Source: Chanos chanos
Lineage: Eukaryota > Chordata > Actinopteri > Gonorynchiformes > Chanidae
Direction: 5' to 3'
DNA: 64,000 bases
Assembly: GCF_902362185.1 (NCBI RefSeq)
Contig: NC_044503.1
Location: forward strand, 11,755,457-11,819,456
Part shown: piece by piece, positions 38,301-51,589 of the stretch
Numbering within the stretch: the stretch's first letter is position 1
Layout: every line of letters begins with the position of its first letter
The notes under the pieces: model-generated
The model's database searches: none
What the model saw: the letters and a program-made list of their open reading frames with translations, nothing else
What the model was told of the DNA's origin: nothing
Translations under genes and position numbers: made by a program

Positions 38301-41300
38301 GACTATTGGTCTGGACGGAAAAAAAAACCTATGTTTTCCCTTCTGAGACAACAGTATTCATCTGTTTTTCACTCAATTGACTCTGCATCCAGGTTCCCCC
38401 TAGGCCTCTCACCTTACGTCCCAAAACTGACAGAATGGAGATGGGATTGCACAATGAACACAAGGACTCGGTGACGTTATCAAGTCATGCATCCACCGTA
38501 TCTGCACCCAGATCAGCCGCGTCGAAACGGGCTACGGGTTATAAGACATACCGACATCCTGAGGTAACAAGGAAAACCTTCCATACACAGAGACCAGGAG
38601 TTGTGTAACAGTGTCTGTTCAGTTTATGTGTTTGTTGTGTTCAGGCATGTCTCTGAGCTGTGGGGTTGGTTGAAAGTCAATTGTGATGATGCAATCAAAA
38701 CAATATTTGACATTGAAATGAGAGCATGAATTTTTCCAGAAATGAAGAAGAAACAAAACAAAAGTAAACCGTAATATAAGGGGGATGTCATTTTTGATGT
38801 GTGAAAGAGGAAGAGGGAGAGAGGAAGTGGTAGGGAGATGGACTGGGTGAGGAAATGCCCTTTTTTATCTCCAGTTTTGACTAACCAGCTAAAAGCAGGC
38901 CATGTGCCGACATAAGTCAATGTGGTTAGAAAAGACTCATGATAGAGGGTTCACTCTATATTGTTGCTATACACATTTAGGGTTTGTTGTATTTGGTTCA
39001 ACTGTGTGTAAAAAAACAAAAAACCCCCAAGATTTTAGTGAATAGCTTATGCAGGTAATGGCTGGGAGTTTGTCTGATGAGACAGAGCTGTCTGGGGAGG
39101 TAAGAAGTCTCTATCTCTACTGTAAATGTTCTCATTTTCACAACTGATGCATCAAATCTGTTTGGCTATTTAAAATGTGAACGCTCAAGAAAACGCAGTG
39201 CGTAGTGACATGGAACGTTAAATGTCAAACAGAAAATATGTATTCTCTTGTTCCAAATATTGGCGCCGTTTACAATTTCCTACTCACGCAGGAATGTCAT
39301 AAAGCATTGGTGGGGAGTCCAAATAATAAAAGAGGTTAAACGAGAACTGCTTTGCTTTGGCAGCACAGTCATTAGTTTAAAAAAATGCACAATTACTTCA
39401 TACAGAACAAACTACTTCCATCTCAACTACAGCTTCGTTTTCTTCATTTGTCTTTTGTCTTCTCCATCACTTGCTCGTAACACTTTTAATTTTTTACATA
39501 ACGGTATCAGACACAATGTTTTAAAATGGGATCAAATAGAATGTCCACCAGTTATCCTCATCAGAAAGAAATGTTAAACCGTCTTAACGTCCACGTTTAG
39601 ATTTTGCTGGCGATGTTACATTGAAGTCACGGGAGTAACGTATACATTCTGAAGAGTCATGTTAGTATGGCGACAGAAAGAGGAATGTGTCTTATCAGAG
39701 AAGACGCAGCGGCGTAATCTGTTTCCGTTCTGTAGTAGAGGGGATACCCTGGGTATCGAGGCAACGTTCTCTCAGTCTAGACATCGACGTGAAGAGAGCC
39801 CCCAGGGTTTCGTTTAAATGAGCACAGACTCCTCTCTTCTCTCTTAGTTTTGACTGTCTGGAGTGTGTCTGTCACACTCTGTTTGTCCTCCCAACCTGAA
39901 CTAGCTGTACAGTTACACAGAGATACAGTTATACAGAAGCCAACTACAGCAGAGCTAATGAGAGGTTTAAAAAAAAATGTGTGTTCTGCATGTTAAAGGC
40001 ACTAATCCACTAGTTCTCTCTCTCTCTCTCTTTCCCCCCTCTCTTTCTTTCCCTCTTCTTCTCTCTACATGTGTTTTTAATTGCAGTATGTGAATAAGAT
40101 TCAAGAGATCTTCCAGGCCAAGAGAGGGTGGAAGAGAGTAAAGAGCCAAACAGGCATGGCCAGAGGTATTTCGCTCATTTGTGTAGATTATAAATGAAGA
40201 CATCAGTGAGAACATCAGTAGAAAAAAAAAGGCAATGCATTCTATCTATGAGGTACAGATGGTCATGTTTACGGTCATTTAAACTGAAACATCCATGCAG
40301 AAAGAAATAACACCCAGGTTTTTTAGGAACCAGGGCAGCTTATTGGCAAAATGTCAGTGTTTATTCAGTTATTCTCCATCAAAATGCTTAGCATGGGATC
40401 TTTTTCTTTGGAGATATTTTGATACCATTGATAATTCCTGGAAACCCTGGAAACCTTGCATATGGATAGTAGATAAATGCATGTCTGTTGAGGAAGCCAA
40501 AGACACACTGGTGAATAGAATTCTCTCTCTGTCTTCTGCTCCAGAGGAAACTAGTGGGACAGAAAGCGACCCAGAGGAGAACAGCAAAGGTCAGACAATC
40601 TGTTCATTTCACTGCCACATACTTACAGTGAGTCGTGTCATCTTTTGGCTTGTGTTTTTTTTTTTTTCTAAATAATTCACGGTCATTTTTAATTGGTTCT
40701 TTCGCAGGTGGTTCCCACCGCTTGGTTTATGTGCAGTCTACACTGAAAAGGAGGCCAGGGTACCGTACCCTGGAGAGAGATTTGATACAGCTGCAGCAAC
40801 AACAGCTCCTCCAACTGTTTGTGGTTGTGTCACTCAGAAAGAGTTCCCCCGGTAACACGTACTCGCCTGAGATCACTCAACAGTTCCCCACTAAGGTACA
40901 CTGACCACTTAAAAGTTCCTGTGGTTCCAGCATCGTGTTTGTTGAAGAAATCCATCACTTTATCCGTCTTTGTTAACAGTCAAATGGTCTTCACCTTCAT
41001 TTTTTTATGTTTGTCCTCACGGCGGGAGTAGTTTGAGAAACCGTCCCGACTCTCCAGAGAGGCAGAAGATCGTTTGAAGGCCATCCCCAAGTTCTGTTTC
41101 CCGGACTCCCAAGATTGGCGCCCATCTGCTGACATGACCAGGTCAGCTTTAAGACAACAGCCGCTTGATTCATGTCTCATTTGACTCCTCTAACCTCCCC
41201 CACTACTCCTTACTGATTCACAAGCGCCTGTCTGATTGACCAGACCTTGAGTAATTCACTGCTTTTAACTAATTCACTGTGTCTAAATAGAATGAGCTTT

Positions 41301-44300
41301 TGAAGACCAAGAAATGTAGTTCGAAGGTTACAGTATTTCAGCCGACATAAATCCGTTGGTGTTTTGACAACTTGCTTCAACACTGTAAGTTAATAGCCAA
41401 CCAAAAAAGGTATTTTGTCTTTTTGAATGAACATTTTCCTCTTGTCTGCAGCGAAACGTTTTCCTTTGTGCTGACCGGGGAAGACGGCAGTCGTTGGTTT
41501 GGTTACTGTCGTAAGATCCTGGTGAGTCTGCATCAGCCAAGTCGAGTGGGGGAAAAAAAAAAAAAATTACAATGACTTCATGGTCACTGGAGCGTCCTTT
41601 GTATGAAGGATTGCAGATTTTTGTTTTTTTTTTCCTGTCACAAAGTACCTTTTGTCATGCTCAGGTTTTTCTCTCTTTTTTTCTTTCTTTTTTTTTCTCA
41701 CAGCGCTTTTCAGTCATTGTTCAATAGGGGAGGACACATGTGAGGAGTGTAAAATAATCCCTTTGACACATCTTTGTGTTTATGTGTCTTTGTCTCTCTT
41801 AGCCCAGCGGAAAGGGGAAGAGACTGCCTGAGGTTCACTGTATTGTTAGCAGACTTGGCTGCTTCAATTTGTTTGCAAAGGTCGGTCCCCTTTTGACTTA
41901 ACGCAAACTGCTAGGCGACTGCGAATGAAATACTTTTTCAGATATTTTCAAAACTATGTTCTTTCACTGGACAAATTACATTGGACTTACTGTACAGTGG
42001 GCTTATGTTTTCTCATCCGTTTGACCCTCTGTGGTTGTTTTATGTACACATAGGTGTCATTATATGCAATTTATTGACCTAGGACATGAGAAGCTTGGTA
42101 AACCTTGTTTTCTTACCTGTTGGATGAAGTCTGTGCAGTGTATGATGAAATCTGTGTGTGTGTGTCGGTGTGTGTGTGTGTGTGTTTGTGAAAAGATTTT
42201 GGAAGAGGTGGAAAGAAGGAGGGAGATCTCCCCTGCCTTGGTGAGCCCCTTCATGCGTAGTGTAATGGAAGCCCCGTTTCCTGCCCCTGGACGCACCATC
42301 ACAGTCAAAAGCTTCTTACCTGGCACAGGGAACGAGGTACAACCACATCTGAAACTTCCACTATGAACAAGATAAACATTAACATAAATACTACATCCAG
42401 GAATGGCTAAGAAACCCTTATTCAGATAGGTAATGTCTGAATGGAAATAGCCCAGAGGTTTTTTGTGAATGAGAAGTTGAAATATTTAAGAGTTCTGTCA
42501 GGTGGAGCATTCAGTGAAAGTGAATGATATCTGAACTCTGTTGAAATAGAAAGCTAGATTTACTTCAGATGTACAGTGTGTACGTCAGTGTACTTGCCTT
42601 GGTCGTTACATATGTCAGCTGGATGAAACACAGATGCAGTAGAGTCACGGCTGTGTGTGACTGTGTGTGTAGGTTCTCACTCTGTGCCGACCTGTGGACT
42701 CCAGACTGGAACATGTGGATTTTGAGGTTCTATTCCAGTGTCTTAGCATACCACACCTCCTCCAAGTCTTCGCCTCACTGTTACTGGAAAGGAGAGTGAT
42801 TTTCATCGCTGACAAACTCAGGTACACATCAAGTTATAACATTCATTCACAAATGACAAATGTCTAAATTTTGGCCCAATCAAATGTTGTTTTGAATATT
42901 TGCAAATGTAAACACATCATAGTGATTTACAAAGTTCTGTATTATATATATCTGTATTATATATATAATATGTATTATATGGTCTTTTCTCTTATTCGCA
43001 TCGTGTATCAAATATATATCTTTCTTTGCTCTTTCCCCCGCCTAATTTTACAGCACTTTATCACGCTGTGCCCATTCGGCATTGGCGCTGCTCTACCCGT
43101 TCACTTGGCAACACACCTTTGTGCCCGTGCTGCCGGCCAGCATGCTGGACATATGCTGCTCTCCCACTCCGTTCGTACTGGGGGCTCTGTCTGCATCTCT
43201 CCCACAGTTACAAGACATGCCCATAGAGGAGGTTAGGAACTCTGCTTTTCACTTGGTCATGCCCTGTTTGGAAAGAATTTGCCACTAAAATTCAATTTGA
43301 AAGACAGTTTATATATCAGCTATGCCTGTTCAGAACAAAAGGGGAACTCATTTAAGGTCTGTGATTTGATTAGGACAAAGCGCGGTATTATTCAAGAGCC
43401 AGCGTTTCTCAAATTGCTTAAATTATTCTCGTTTCCTTTTTGAAAAAGAAAAAAATGTTATGTTTTTCAGTTTCTTTAGGGTCGTTTAAAGGTGATAGGT
43501 ATTTATGTGACAAAACAATCAATTTATTAAACAGTAACTTTATGTATGGATTCCTGTGTAGGTGCCATCTAGTGGTTTTACAATTTGCCGTAACAATGAG
43601 TTAATTTTTGACCCAATCTGAGAAAATTAGTATATATTAACCCACAAAAGGTTTCACCCCACACAACTTATGCCCAATTAATAATTTTCAAATGAGGCAG
43701 GAGCCCTGAAAAACATTCCAAGTGTTTAGGTGTGACTTTTTGAACCCTTTATTTAGTGAATGTGATGTATATCTCTTTGTCTGTCTGACCTCTCCCTCAG
43801 GTTCTCATCGTTGACCTTTGCGCTGACAGATTTATTGTACAGGTGTGTTTGAGTGTGTGTGTGTGTGTGTGTGTGTACACTGCTTTTGGTCTCTGCATAG
43901 TATCACTGAAGATGTTGTAGGTGTGGTAGAAAGTTCAGGTTTGGGCATGCTTGACTGAATGCCTTGGACTAAAAGACCACGTTTCATCTCAGCAGTCTGT
44001 GTTTACTCACGCTGTCTTTGAGCTCAATAGATGCGTTGAATGATATGTAGAGGATTACAAAGCTTGAGATCTGTACAATTAGAGACTACAGAATTAGAAA
44101 GATTTATGGAATTTATATTCATACCCTTGTATTTAGAGAGGTATCTGGCTCTTCCAGCCATACGATTTAAGAAGATGATGCTGTTATTTTAGCTCATGTT
44201 ACAGTCACTTTTTTTTTTTCTTTTTTAAACATGTACTTTATAGCTCGGTGATGAAGACTGCATCCTACCCAATAAGCTACAAGCTGCTTTGCAAGAGATC

Positions 44301-46051
44301 CTGGAAAACAGAGAGCAAATTCTCAACCAGGGAGAAGTCTACAGAAGTAGAGGTTTGTACACTTACAGCAGTTGCTGATACTTGGCACAGATTAAACAGA
44401 GTAAAACCACTCAGTCTCTGTCAGTCCTGTTGAATCATGTATTTAAAAGGTGCGGTCATTCATTTCACTGCATTACATGACATCCAAGTGTTAGTCACGA
44501 TACTCTCGGGTTTCTTTTATTCAGGTGGTTTCTTAAAAGGAGATGGATGTTTCTTTAACATTTCTCTAATTATTCACATTAGGGATGGGCACGAACGCAC
44601 GATTAAATCAGTTACACAAAACGCTGTTGATCTTGACTTTTGATTTCCTGACAGATTTTTTTTTTTTTTTTTCTGGTTTGTTTTCATGTGGCACAATCAT
44701 TTCATGACTCACTTAGTAAATACAATCAGTGTTGGTTGTCTCATTTTTAAAACTGTCTAATGTCAACTGTAACACACACTATGAGGAGGCCTGTCACCTG
44801 TGATGTGTGGGAATATTTTGGGAACTTTGATGTGCATCTTGTTTTGGTGTGTGTTGTGCCACATGAAACTGAGTTACAATAGCATGACGAGTTCAATGAC
44901 AGTGACTGTTTGGAGGAAAAGAACAGTCATTTGTGACTTGGTTTCAGTACGTTAATCTCCAAATGGCATTCAAAGTTACCTGTATTAATTGGTTGTAAAG
45001 TCATTTTGTTCAGTGATTAGTGGTTATGATTGCCTTTATTGTGTTTATTAACCATGTTGGCTATGGTTTCTCATTATAGGAGAAAGTATTTGAAAATGTG
45101 TGTTGCTAATTTACAGATGTAATTTACAGTTAACCTTGGCCAAGGAAAGCCAAACTAAAAAGGAAAAACTTAACAGGCAAACCTTGACAGTAAAAAAAAG
45201 CAAAGTTTGTTTTAGAAAGTTTGATTTTGAAAGTTTGTTTTAGGATACAGTTACAGGTTTGTCACATGACTGGTGTATTGCAGCTAATTATGGCTTGCAG
45301 TCATAGTCCATGTTTTTATTTTGCGTATTCACAAAGAGTTAGTTCAACTGCTCACAGAGCTCTTTTTAAACGCAGATGAGCGCGTGGATTTGAGTGCTTT
45401 GTTGTCGGAGGCGTTTGTGCGCTTCTTCGTGGAATTAGTGGGACATTACTCTCTCCACATGACGGAGGCGAACGCCGGCGGAGTCCGAGAACTGCAGAGA
45501 GAGGCCTTCAGGAAGTCCCATCCATCACGAGGGGTGCGGCAGTTCCTCCAGCTCTTCATGGACACACAAATGTTTGCTGGCTTCATTCACGATCGAGAAC
45601 ATCGCAAGGGTGGAGTAAAGGGTAAGGTGTAGCTATTATCTTATTCAAAAAATTCTTCCATAACGTCTTTTTCTAGCCAATGTGTCTCATTTGGACTGCC
45701 ATGCTCTAATACAATTTATTTTACGATACTGATCTTTTTTAGAACAGTAAGAATTTTCATGTGACAGTGTCGGAGGGGGCGATTGTATAACTTAATCTGC
45801 TGGGGGTTTTTTTTCCAGGACTTTTTGAAGTGAGAGCCACAGAATATTTGGACTCCGATTCCGAACCTGAACCTAGCGGGGTTAACAAATTTCTCAAAGG
45901 CCTAGGTCAGCTCAATTCCTTTCTCATTTAAATAATAATAATAATAAAAAAAAAAAACGAGCAAATCAAATCTATATTTCTATTTAGCTTATCTTAAATA
46001 TGTCTCTTTTTATACTCAGGTAACAAGATGAAGTTTCTGCAGAAGAAGTAA
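35358..46051 (+). CDS. dennd2c: DENN domain-containing protein 2C
   Basis: DENN2-group proteins act as exchange factors for Rab GTPases, Rab9-type by family. Coding exons: 35358-36268, 37691-37815, 38033-38148, 38393-38563, 40087-40165, 40545-40589, 40708-40895, 41032-41141, 41452-41521, 41803-41880, 42196-42336, 42673-42821, 43054-43231, 43801-43842, 44244-44352, 45376-45621, 45819-45905, 46020-46051. They total 2877 nt, or 958 residues (human about 928). The N terminus is disordered with short conserved blocks: KEKISQWEG, LPPGNFYTS, RKSFEFED, SEDSIYEDII, ENPYED. The tripartite DENN module starts near residue 490 (RTLERDLIQLQ, FSFVLTGEDGSRWFGYC, LPEVHCIVSRLGCFNLFAK, PFMRSVMEAPFPAPGRTI, RVIFIADKLSTLS, YPFTWQHTFVPVLPASM, VRFFVELVGHYSL). 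It ends KMKFLQKK. The first in-frame ATG in good context is 35358. Confidence 0.95.
39055..39099 (+). other. dennd2c: Candidate 45-nt cassette exon of dennd2c
   Basis: In the intron between exons ending 38563 and starting 40087 (phase 0 on both sides), TTATGCAG is followed by 45 open bases and GTAAGA. They read VMAGSLSDETELSGE, an acidic Ser-rich stretch that suits the disordered linker. The acceptor lacks a strong pyrimidine tract. With it the protein would be 973 residues. Confidence 0.45.
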
Positions 46052-46930
46052 GTGTTCTGTCAAACTGTCAAAGAGATAATTAGCTCACCGTCATCGTGAA
46101 GATGAGAACATCCTGAGATTGGGTCTGACTCTGGAGGGAGGAGCACTTTGACTCATCAGTCAGACACAATGCTGTTCCTCTGCCTGAGAGAATGAAGAGC
46201 AGAAGGGCGAACTGGAAGTCGAGATAGATGTTCTCTTAACGTGAGCTCAGAATGCTCCAGTTAGCAGTCCCTGTCCAACTGTTACTGGATGAACAACTGG
46301 AAGTGGATTTTTTTGGAAATAACTTCAGAATGGACTTAACTTTGATGATGAATGTTTGTTTCTCATGTATGAAGCAGTGTTTTTGAATATTCTAGAAACA
46401 GAGGCTTAAAACTTAGTTCTGCCATAGGACATAGTACTGACTCCTTCTGCTTCGCTCCTGCTGTAGGAAATAGTACTGACTCCTGAACTAAACACTTTGT
46501 TTTGATGTCTGAATACTTATCCTTTGCTGTCCTATGTTCTTAGCATTAATGTAATTTGCTTGATATTTTGTTTCTATTTCAAAGCTTTTCTAAGTGTAAA
46601 ATATTGTTTTTTAAAGAAATATTGACTTGAAAAGATTAAATGGTTCTTATATCCCTTTTAGTTAATTTATTTGATATTTTTTGGCCAAATTGTAATCCAC
46701 AACTCTGGTCAGAATTGTGTCCCACTTTGTATACTGTTTTCTTTTTAATCTTTTACCTAAATCATGTTGCCAGGTTGTATTGGCTAACTAAAAGTCCAAA
46801 ATCATGCATATTTTCTGCTATGCATATTTGAAAGGACTTTGATACTCTGTACAGTTTTATAAAATAATTGTATATGACTATTAACTGTTTTACAAACATT
46901 TCAGAATAAATATCTTTTTACAAAACTAGA
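46052..46930 (+). other. dennd2c: dennd2c 3' UTR
   Basis: AT-rich noncoding sequence after TAA 46049-46051. A 30-base segment containing ATAGTACTGACTCCT is repeated near 46430 and 46468. AATAAA is at 46905-46910. Confidence 0.7.
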
Positions 46931-48575
46931 TTTCTGAGTTTGCTCATATTGAATACCACATGAGTAAGAGGACGAAATTTATAACAGAAACCCCAGTTGT
47001 TTCCGTTTTCCCACAGGCTACGCCTGTAACTAATATTACAGAGATGAGATAGTGCTAATGTTTCAGGTCAGGGTGTCTCTCTCCTCTATGACCAGTCAGG
47101 ACTATCTGTACGGGAAATGTTGCCAGTAGAGGCATTAAATACAAGAGCTATCACAAAATGCCCCATAGCTATGGGCAAAAGGTAGCCTGACCTCAAATTA
47201 CACAAAACAAAAAAAAATTTAAAATACAATCTATGGTCCAGTTCCTTCGAGCGCGTTTTTTTAGTCTTGGCATAAATGAGATTATTGTTTCCATGGGCTT
47301 CCTGCTTGGGGACTAGCCACTGTAATTAGAGATGCTGCTGTTGCTGGAGACACTTAAGCAGAGATTCTCTGACAGATCTTCAAGCCCTTAACTAATAAGA
47401 CACAGTAAGGTTAACTCAAATACCAACGTACACACTGGTCCACCACAAATGAATCTAGATACCCCAGGGTGATTTTTTTTCCTCCTTTTTTATTAACCAT
47501 GTGAATTAAAAGGTGCATATTTAACAGCAACAAAATTAATCAGATGAATTTAGACGTGCAAAACCAAGGATCCAGCTTAATCAGCACACCATGCCTACTA
47601 AGAATAAAAGTTTTCTTGGTCAGGTTTTACACCTCTGTTATTGTATTGAACAAGCCATGGAGCTGCATGCATGAGCAGTGGTCTATTCTGACAAGCACAG
47701 GTTCCACAGGCTTGAGTCAAACACCAGTAAGTCGAGTACATGGGGGGAAATCAAAGATGTAATCCGAAAACAGGCAAAGTATCAACGCAACCAGGGCAAA
47801 CAGTAGTGACGTAGGCAAAGAAGAATCCCAGTTAAACAGGCATGGGTCATAACGCCGAAGATGCAAGGCTCAGAAACTCTATGGAAATGAGAAACCTTTC
47901 AAAGGTTCAATGGCAAACCTGCAGTTAGAACAGACGCAATAAACATCAAAACAGGTATAAGTACCGATTGAATAATCAGTCTGATGGTCTAATTATCAGT
48001 AATTTGGCAAATATGAATGCTGATAGGTGTATCCAAAGGCTGTTGGAAGGGAGGGTGTGAGAAAAACCTAAGGTAACAGGAAGGACAACAGGTAACAGGA
48101 AGGACAAATTTTGTTTACTAAATTTATCTGGCTATCAAAGAATTCCTCATCATCTGCATTTTATATAACCACATACAGTATATGCCTGACCTTTATTTAT
48201 TATTTTAGTTCCATAACTAATCACAGGCTGCTTTGGAGACTGTACAAGTAATTGTTTTGCTGCAAATATCAGGAAGAAGATATTGCACCTAGCTTTTGTT
48301 TTATAGATTTGTTGAAGGACATTTTATCACCAGTCATCTGGATGACAAGTTTTAATAACTCACTGTTGACCATTCACCAGTCAAGTACCTACAGCTTTGA
48401 ACTTGCCAGAAAGAGGACTGTATGACTTCTATGGGATTGCGTATATTTTGGAAAAGGCAGCTGTGTGCTTGATTATTGTTATCCACCTTTGGAAAGAGTA
48501 GATCCACTAGTAGCTCACAAACATACACATCAAACATACTCATCAACTGCACAGACTTGGGGGGGGGTGGGGGGT
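46931..48575. other. Spacer without a supported gene
   Basis: AT-rich sequence with short open frames lacking protein resemblance. The part from about 47540 to 48110 has the look of an old interspersed repeat (short A-rich and CAGG-rich motifs, an internally repeated GGTAACAGGAAGGACAA near 48072), but I cannot name it or find its ends. Confidence 0.4.
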
Positions 48576-48751
48576 GGGGGGGTATTCCAGAAAGCGGGTT
48601 TATTGAAAACCCTGAGTTAGTTTAACTCAGAACAAGTAGTAAACCTCCTAACAGAAGAGCCTTCTGGTTTTGTTTTGCTAGGAGAATGAAGCCATAGGGT
48701 TCTTCTATTAGGACTTTGAGTTAACTAAACCCGCTTTCTGGAATACCCCCC
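48576..48751. mobile_element. Palindromic MITE
   Basis: A 176-bp element with 26-base perfect terminal inverted repeats beginning GGGGGGTATTCCAGAAAGC. The left copy is preceded by a G-rich run (48560-48580), so its exact start and target duplication are unclear. No coding frame. The superfamily is not certain; PIF/Harbinger-type is one possibility. Confidence 0.7.
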
Positions 48752-50060
48752 TGGAGACACTACACATGGGAGGAGTCAAAACAGGAACAAAAATACCTCC
48801 TTCCTGGAATTTCAAAGGCAGAGCTTTGTTTATTGTGTTACTGGCTTTACTAAACACCTTTACACATCATGCTTAACAGGAATCTCTGGGTGTGTTCAAA
48901 AGGTACAGCTGATATGAAGAAAAATAATACAGGTCTGTACTGTAGTCAGGAGATTCAAGAGATTCAATGGAAATAAACTCAGATTATAAATAGCACAGAG
49001 GAGCTAAATGGGAGCTTAAGTTTCATCCCGTGCCTTCATCAGTGTACGCTGTAAGTGTCTTGTTAACTCTGCCATCATTAACATGAGCACCACATGTACA
49101 GAAACCTATGTCAAGAGAAATTTACCACAATTACCTACATGTGCATTGTCTCTTGTGGCTGAGGGCCAAGGTACTGGGAGAACCATATCCTTTGGAGGTG
49201 TTCATGTGGTGACTGTTGTGAAAGTGAAAGCCCTGAAATAGAGGATGTGATTTAGAGAAATGTTCTCAAATGCATGGATGGCTAATTATAAAGAGTAGAC
49301 TGGCCTTTATGCTGCATGGCCAACACTGCATGATAGTAAACAATACATGTATCTAGCAGTCAAATTTAGCATTCTTTTACATAAGTCAAATTTTACAGAA
49401 TGAATAAATGCATCTGTTGTTTTGTTTTTCTTTTAGTTTCATATGACGATTCTGGATAGGTTGCCACGTCTTTTGTTGAGATACCAGAGGTGCCCCCTAT
49501 TTTACCATGGTCCCTTTAGCAAACCAGATGTATTACATCCCAATGACTTTTACAAAGTGAAAAACATTTTATCATCTCTCCAGGGCTGTGGAGCATAAAG
49601 GTATGCTTGTGTGCACGAGCGAACATGGTTTATATTCATAGATGTCATGAAGAAATTCCTTTTAATGGCTATATATTCTCTTTTTGTTAGAGGTATCTGA
49701 CAGCCAACACAGAAACTTATGAAAGCTGCCCATTAACAATAGTTTTTGTTTGTCTACTACACCACATGGCTCACCAGTGAACTACTTAAGATTAGCTAGA
49801 CATTTTAATTTCTGTGAGTCACCCCCTTTTTTTTTTCCAAGAATCACAGCAGGTATGGGGGTTGCTGGCTCAAATCAGGCTGCAGGAACAGCATTCTCTC
49901 CCGCTAGATCAAGATTTCCAGGCCCCAGAATAAAGCTATATACACCAACCCCATACAGACTGCTCACCTGGGACTCCATAGCTTGAGCATCATGAGCGTT
50001 GGTTGCCTATGTCAGTGAAGTCTCTGTGGTGCAATCTGAGCTTGCCAGTTTTAGGCCATT
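48752..50060. other. Spacer upstream of the tRNA cluster
   Basis: No gene, RNA or transposon end could be supported. Frames are short and AT-rich. Confidence 0.4.
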
Positions 50061-50121
50061 TCTGGGGGTGGATTCCTCCCTGCAGCTCCCGGCTCGAGAC
50101 TTTGAGGCTGCCACGCAAGCA

Positions 50122-50127
50122 GTCTCT

Positions 50128-50178
<51 letters not shown>

Positions 50179-50195
50179 GAGCCCACCCAGGGACG
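50122..50195 (+). tRNA. tRNA-Asn (GTT), copy 1
   Basis: A 74-base cloverleaf: acceptor stem GTCTCTG with CAGGGAC, D arm with box A-like TGGCGCAATCGGTTA, anticodon stem TTCGG/CCGAA with loop CTGTTAA (anticodon GTT), and T arm GGTGG-TTCGAGC-CCACC as box B. A discriminator G follows and CCA is not encoded, as in eukaryotes. No intron. A TTTT terminator lies about 9 bases downstream (CTCCTGTTTTC). Confidence 0.95.
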
Positions 50196-50827
50196 GAGCT
50201 CCTGTTTTCTGCCATAAACAAACAGGGTGTCGGCGCAGATATATGCAGCGCCAAAAAGCTGTCACCGGTATGGCAGTGCAGAATTGCTGGTCCCAAAAGT
50301 TGGAACCGCTGACATCAGTGGCTGTGCAAATGAGAACCACGTGAGAGCCAATCAGTTCAGCATGTGATGTGTTTGGTACTTGACGTTCTCTAGACAGGCG
50401 GGAGAAACAACAACAAAAAAAAATATAAAAAGCAAGCAAAGCAGATGCGTTCTGTCCGCTATGATTTTTTTCCCCACGGAAATTACCTAAACTTTCACTA
50501 CATAACATTCGGTTCCCAAACCTGTGGAAATGCGGGCCGGTTCTCAAAAGGCACCAAGGCAGCACTGGCTTCGCACCGGCACCATCCTAGTGAAAAAGAG
50601 CTACTTGAGCATCACCTGTTCTGTCCACATGCACCTGTGCAATCAGTTAACATGTTGTCTACTCAGGAATGACACTGCTGTCTTCTTGTCAACCTAAATA
50701 GGGTGTTAGAGCAGAGGAATGTTCGGACAGTCTTGGTCATGCTTAGGTTACAGATCTAAGTCCATGCCTGGGGTCAGGTTCCCCACTGCAGCTTCCGGCT
50801 CAAGATTTTGAGGCAGTCATGCAAGCA

Positions 50828-50833
50828 GTCTCT

Positions 50834-50884
<51 letters not shown>

Positions 50885-50901
50885 GAGCCCACCCAGGGAC
50901 G
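50828..50901 (+). tRNA. tRNA-Asn (GTT), copy 2
   Basis: Identical to copy 1 over all 74 bases, including box A, box B and the GTT anticodon. The flanks are also alike: about 45 bases upstream and 60 downstream match copy 1 with scattered changes. A TTTT terminator is present at the same distance. Confidence 0.95.
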
Positions 50902-51515
50902 GAGCTCCTGTTTTCTTCCATAAATAAACAGGGTGTTGAGGTAGATATATGCAGGGACAATTCTGGCTCTGGGGCATCCAAACCTTGAATATCACCTGCT
51001 CTGTCCACATGCACCTGTGCAATCAGTTAACATGTTGGCTAGGTTGTTAGTGTGGGTCCACTCAGGAATGACACTGCTGTCTTCTTGTCAACCTAAATAG
51101 TGTGGTAGAGCAGAGGAATGAAAGGACAGTTTAGGTCACACTTAGGTTACTGATCTAAATCCATGCCTGGAGTCAGGTTCCCCACTGGAGCTCCCAGCTC
51201 AAGATTTCAAAGCCCCCAGAGCCATGCTATACCTACCCACACAGAGTGCTCCCCCTGGGGCAAGATTCCTTTCTGGAGGCCCAGACCCTAACAAGCTAAC
51301 TGAATCTAACTAGGTGAAGGGGTTCACTCCTAAGCGCCCTGGATCTAACTTCCAGAGACAGTTATCCACGAACACATTCCTATCTTCTTCTATTTCCAAC
51401 CAATAACATTTTTTTTTCTTCTTGTAAATAATGGGTGAGCAGAGTCTCCCTTACAGGTTGGCCCCACAGCTCCATACCCTGAGTCCAACAGGCTGTGACT
51501 TTCAACTTCCGTGCT

Positions 51516-51589
51516 GTCTCTGTGGCGCAATCGGTTAGCGCATTCGGCTGTTAACCGAAAGGTTGGTGGTTCGAGCCCACCCAGGGACG
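51516..51589 (+). tRNA. tRNA-Asn (GTT), copy 3, no near terminator
   Basis: Same 74-base cloverleaf with one change, A for G between the D stem and the anticodon stem (position 26). All stems remain paired and the anticodon is GTT. Unlike copies 1 and 2, no run of four T is seen for several hundred bases downstream, so Pol III termination would be poor. It may be expressed weakly or be on the way to decay. Confidence 0.88.

Noticed and set aside
40295-40675. A 126-codon open frame in dennd2c
   Set aside because: Only 40545-40589 is supported as exon; the remainder has no protein resemblance and spans donor and acceptor sites.
46640-46831. Open frame after dennd2c
   Set aside because: AT-rich 3' UTR sequence without homology or splice context.
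50003-50565. Open frames on both strands across the first tRNA-Asn gene
   Set aside because: They run through a tRNA and repeat spacer; the same peptide recurs only because the unit is repeated.
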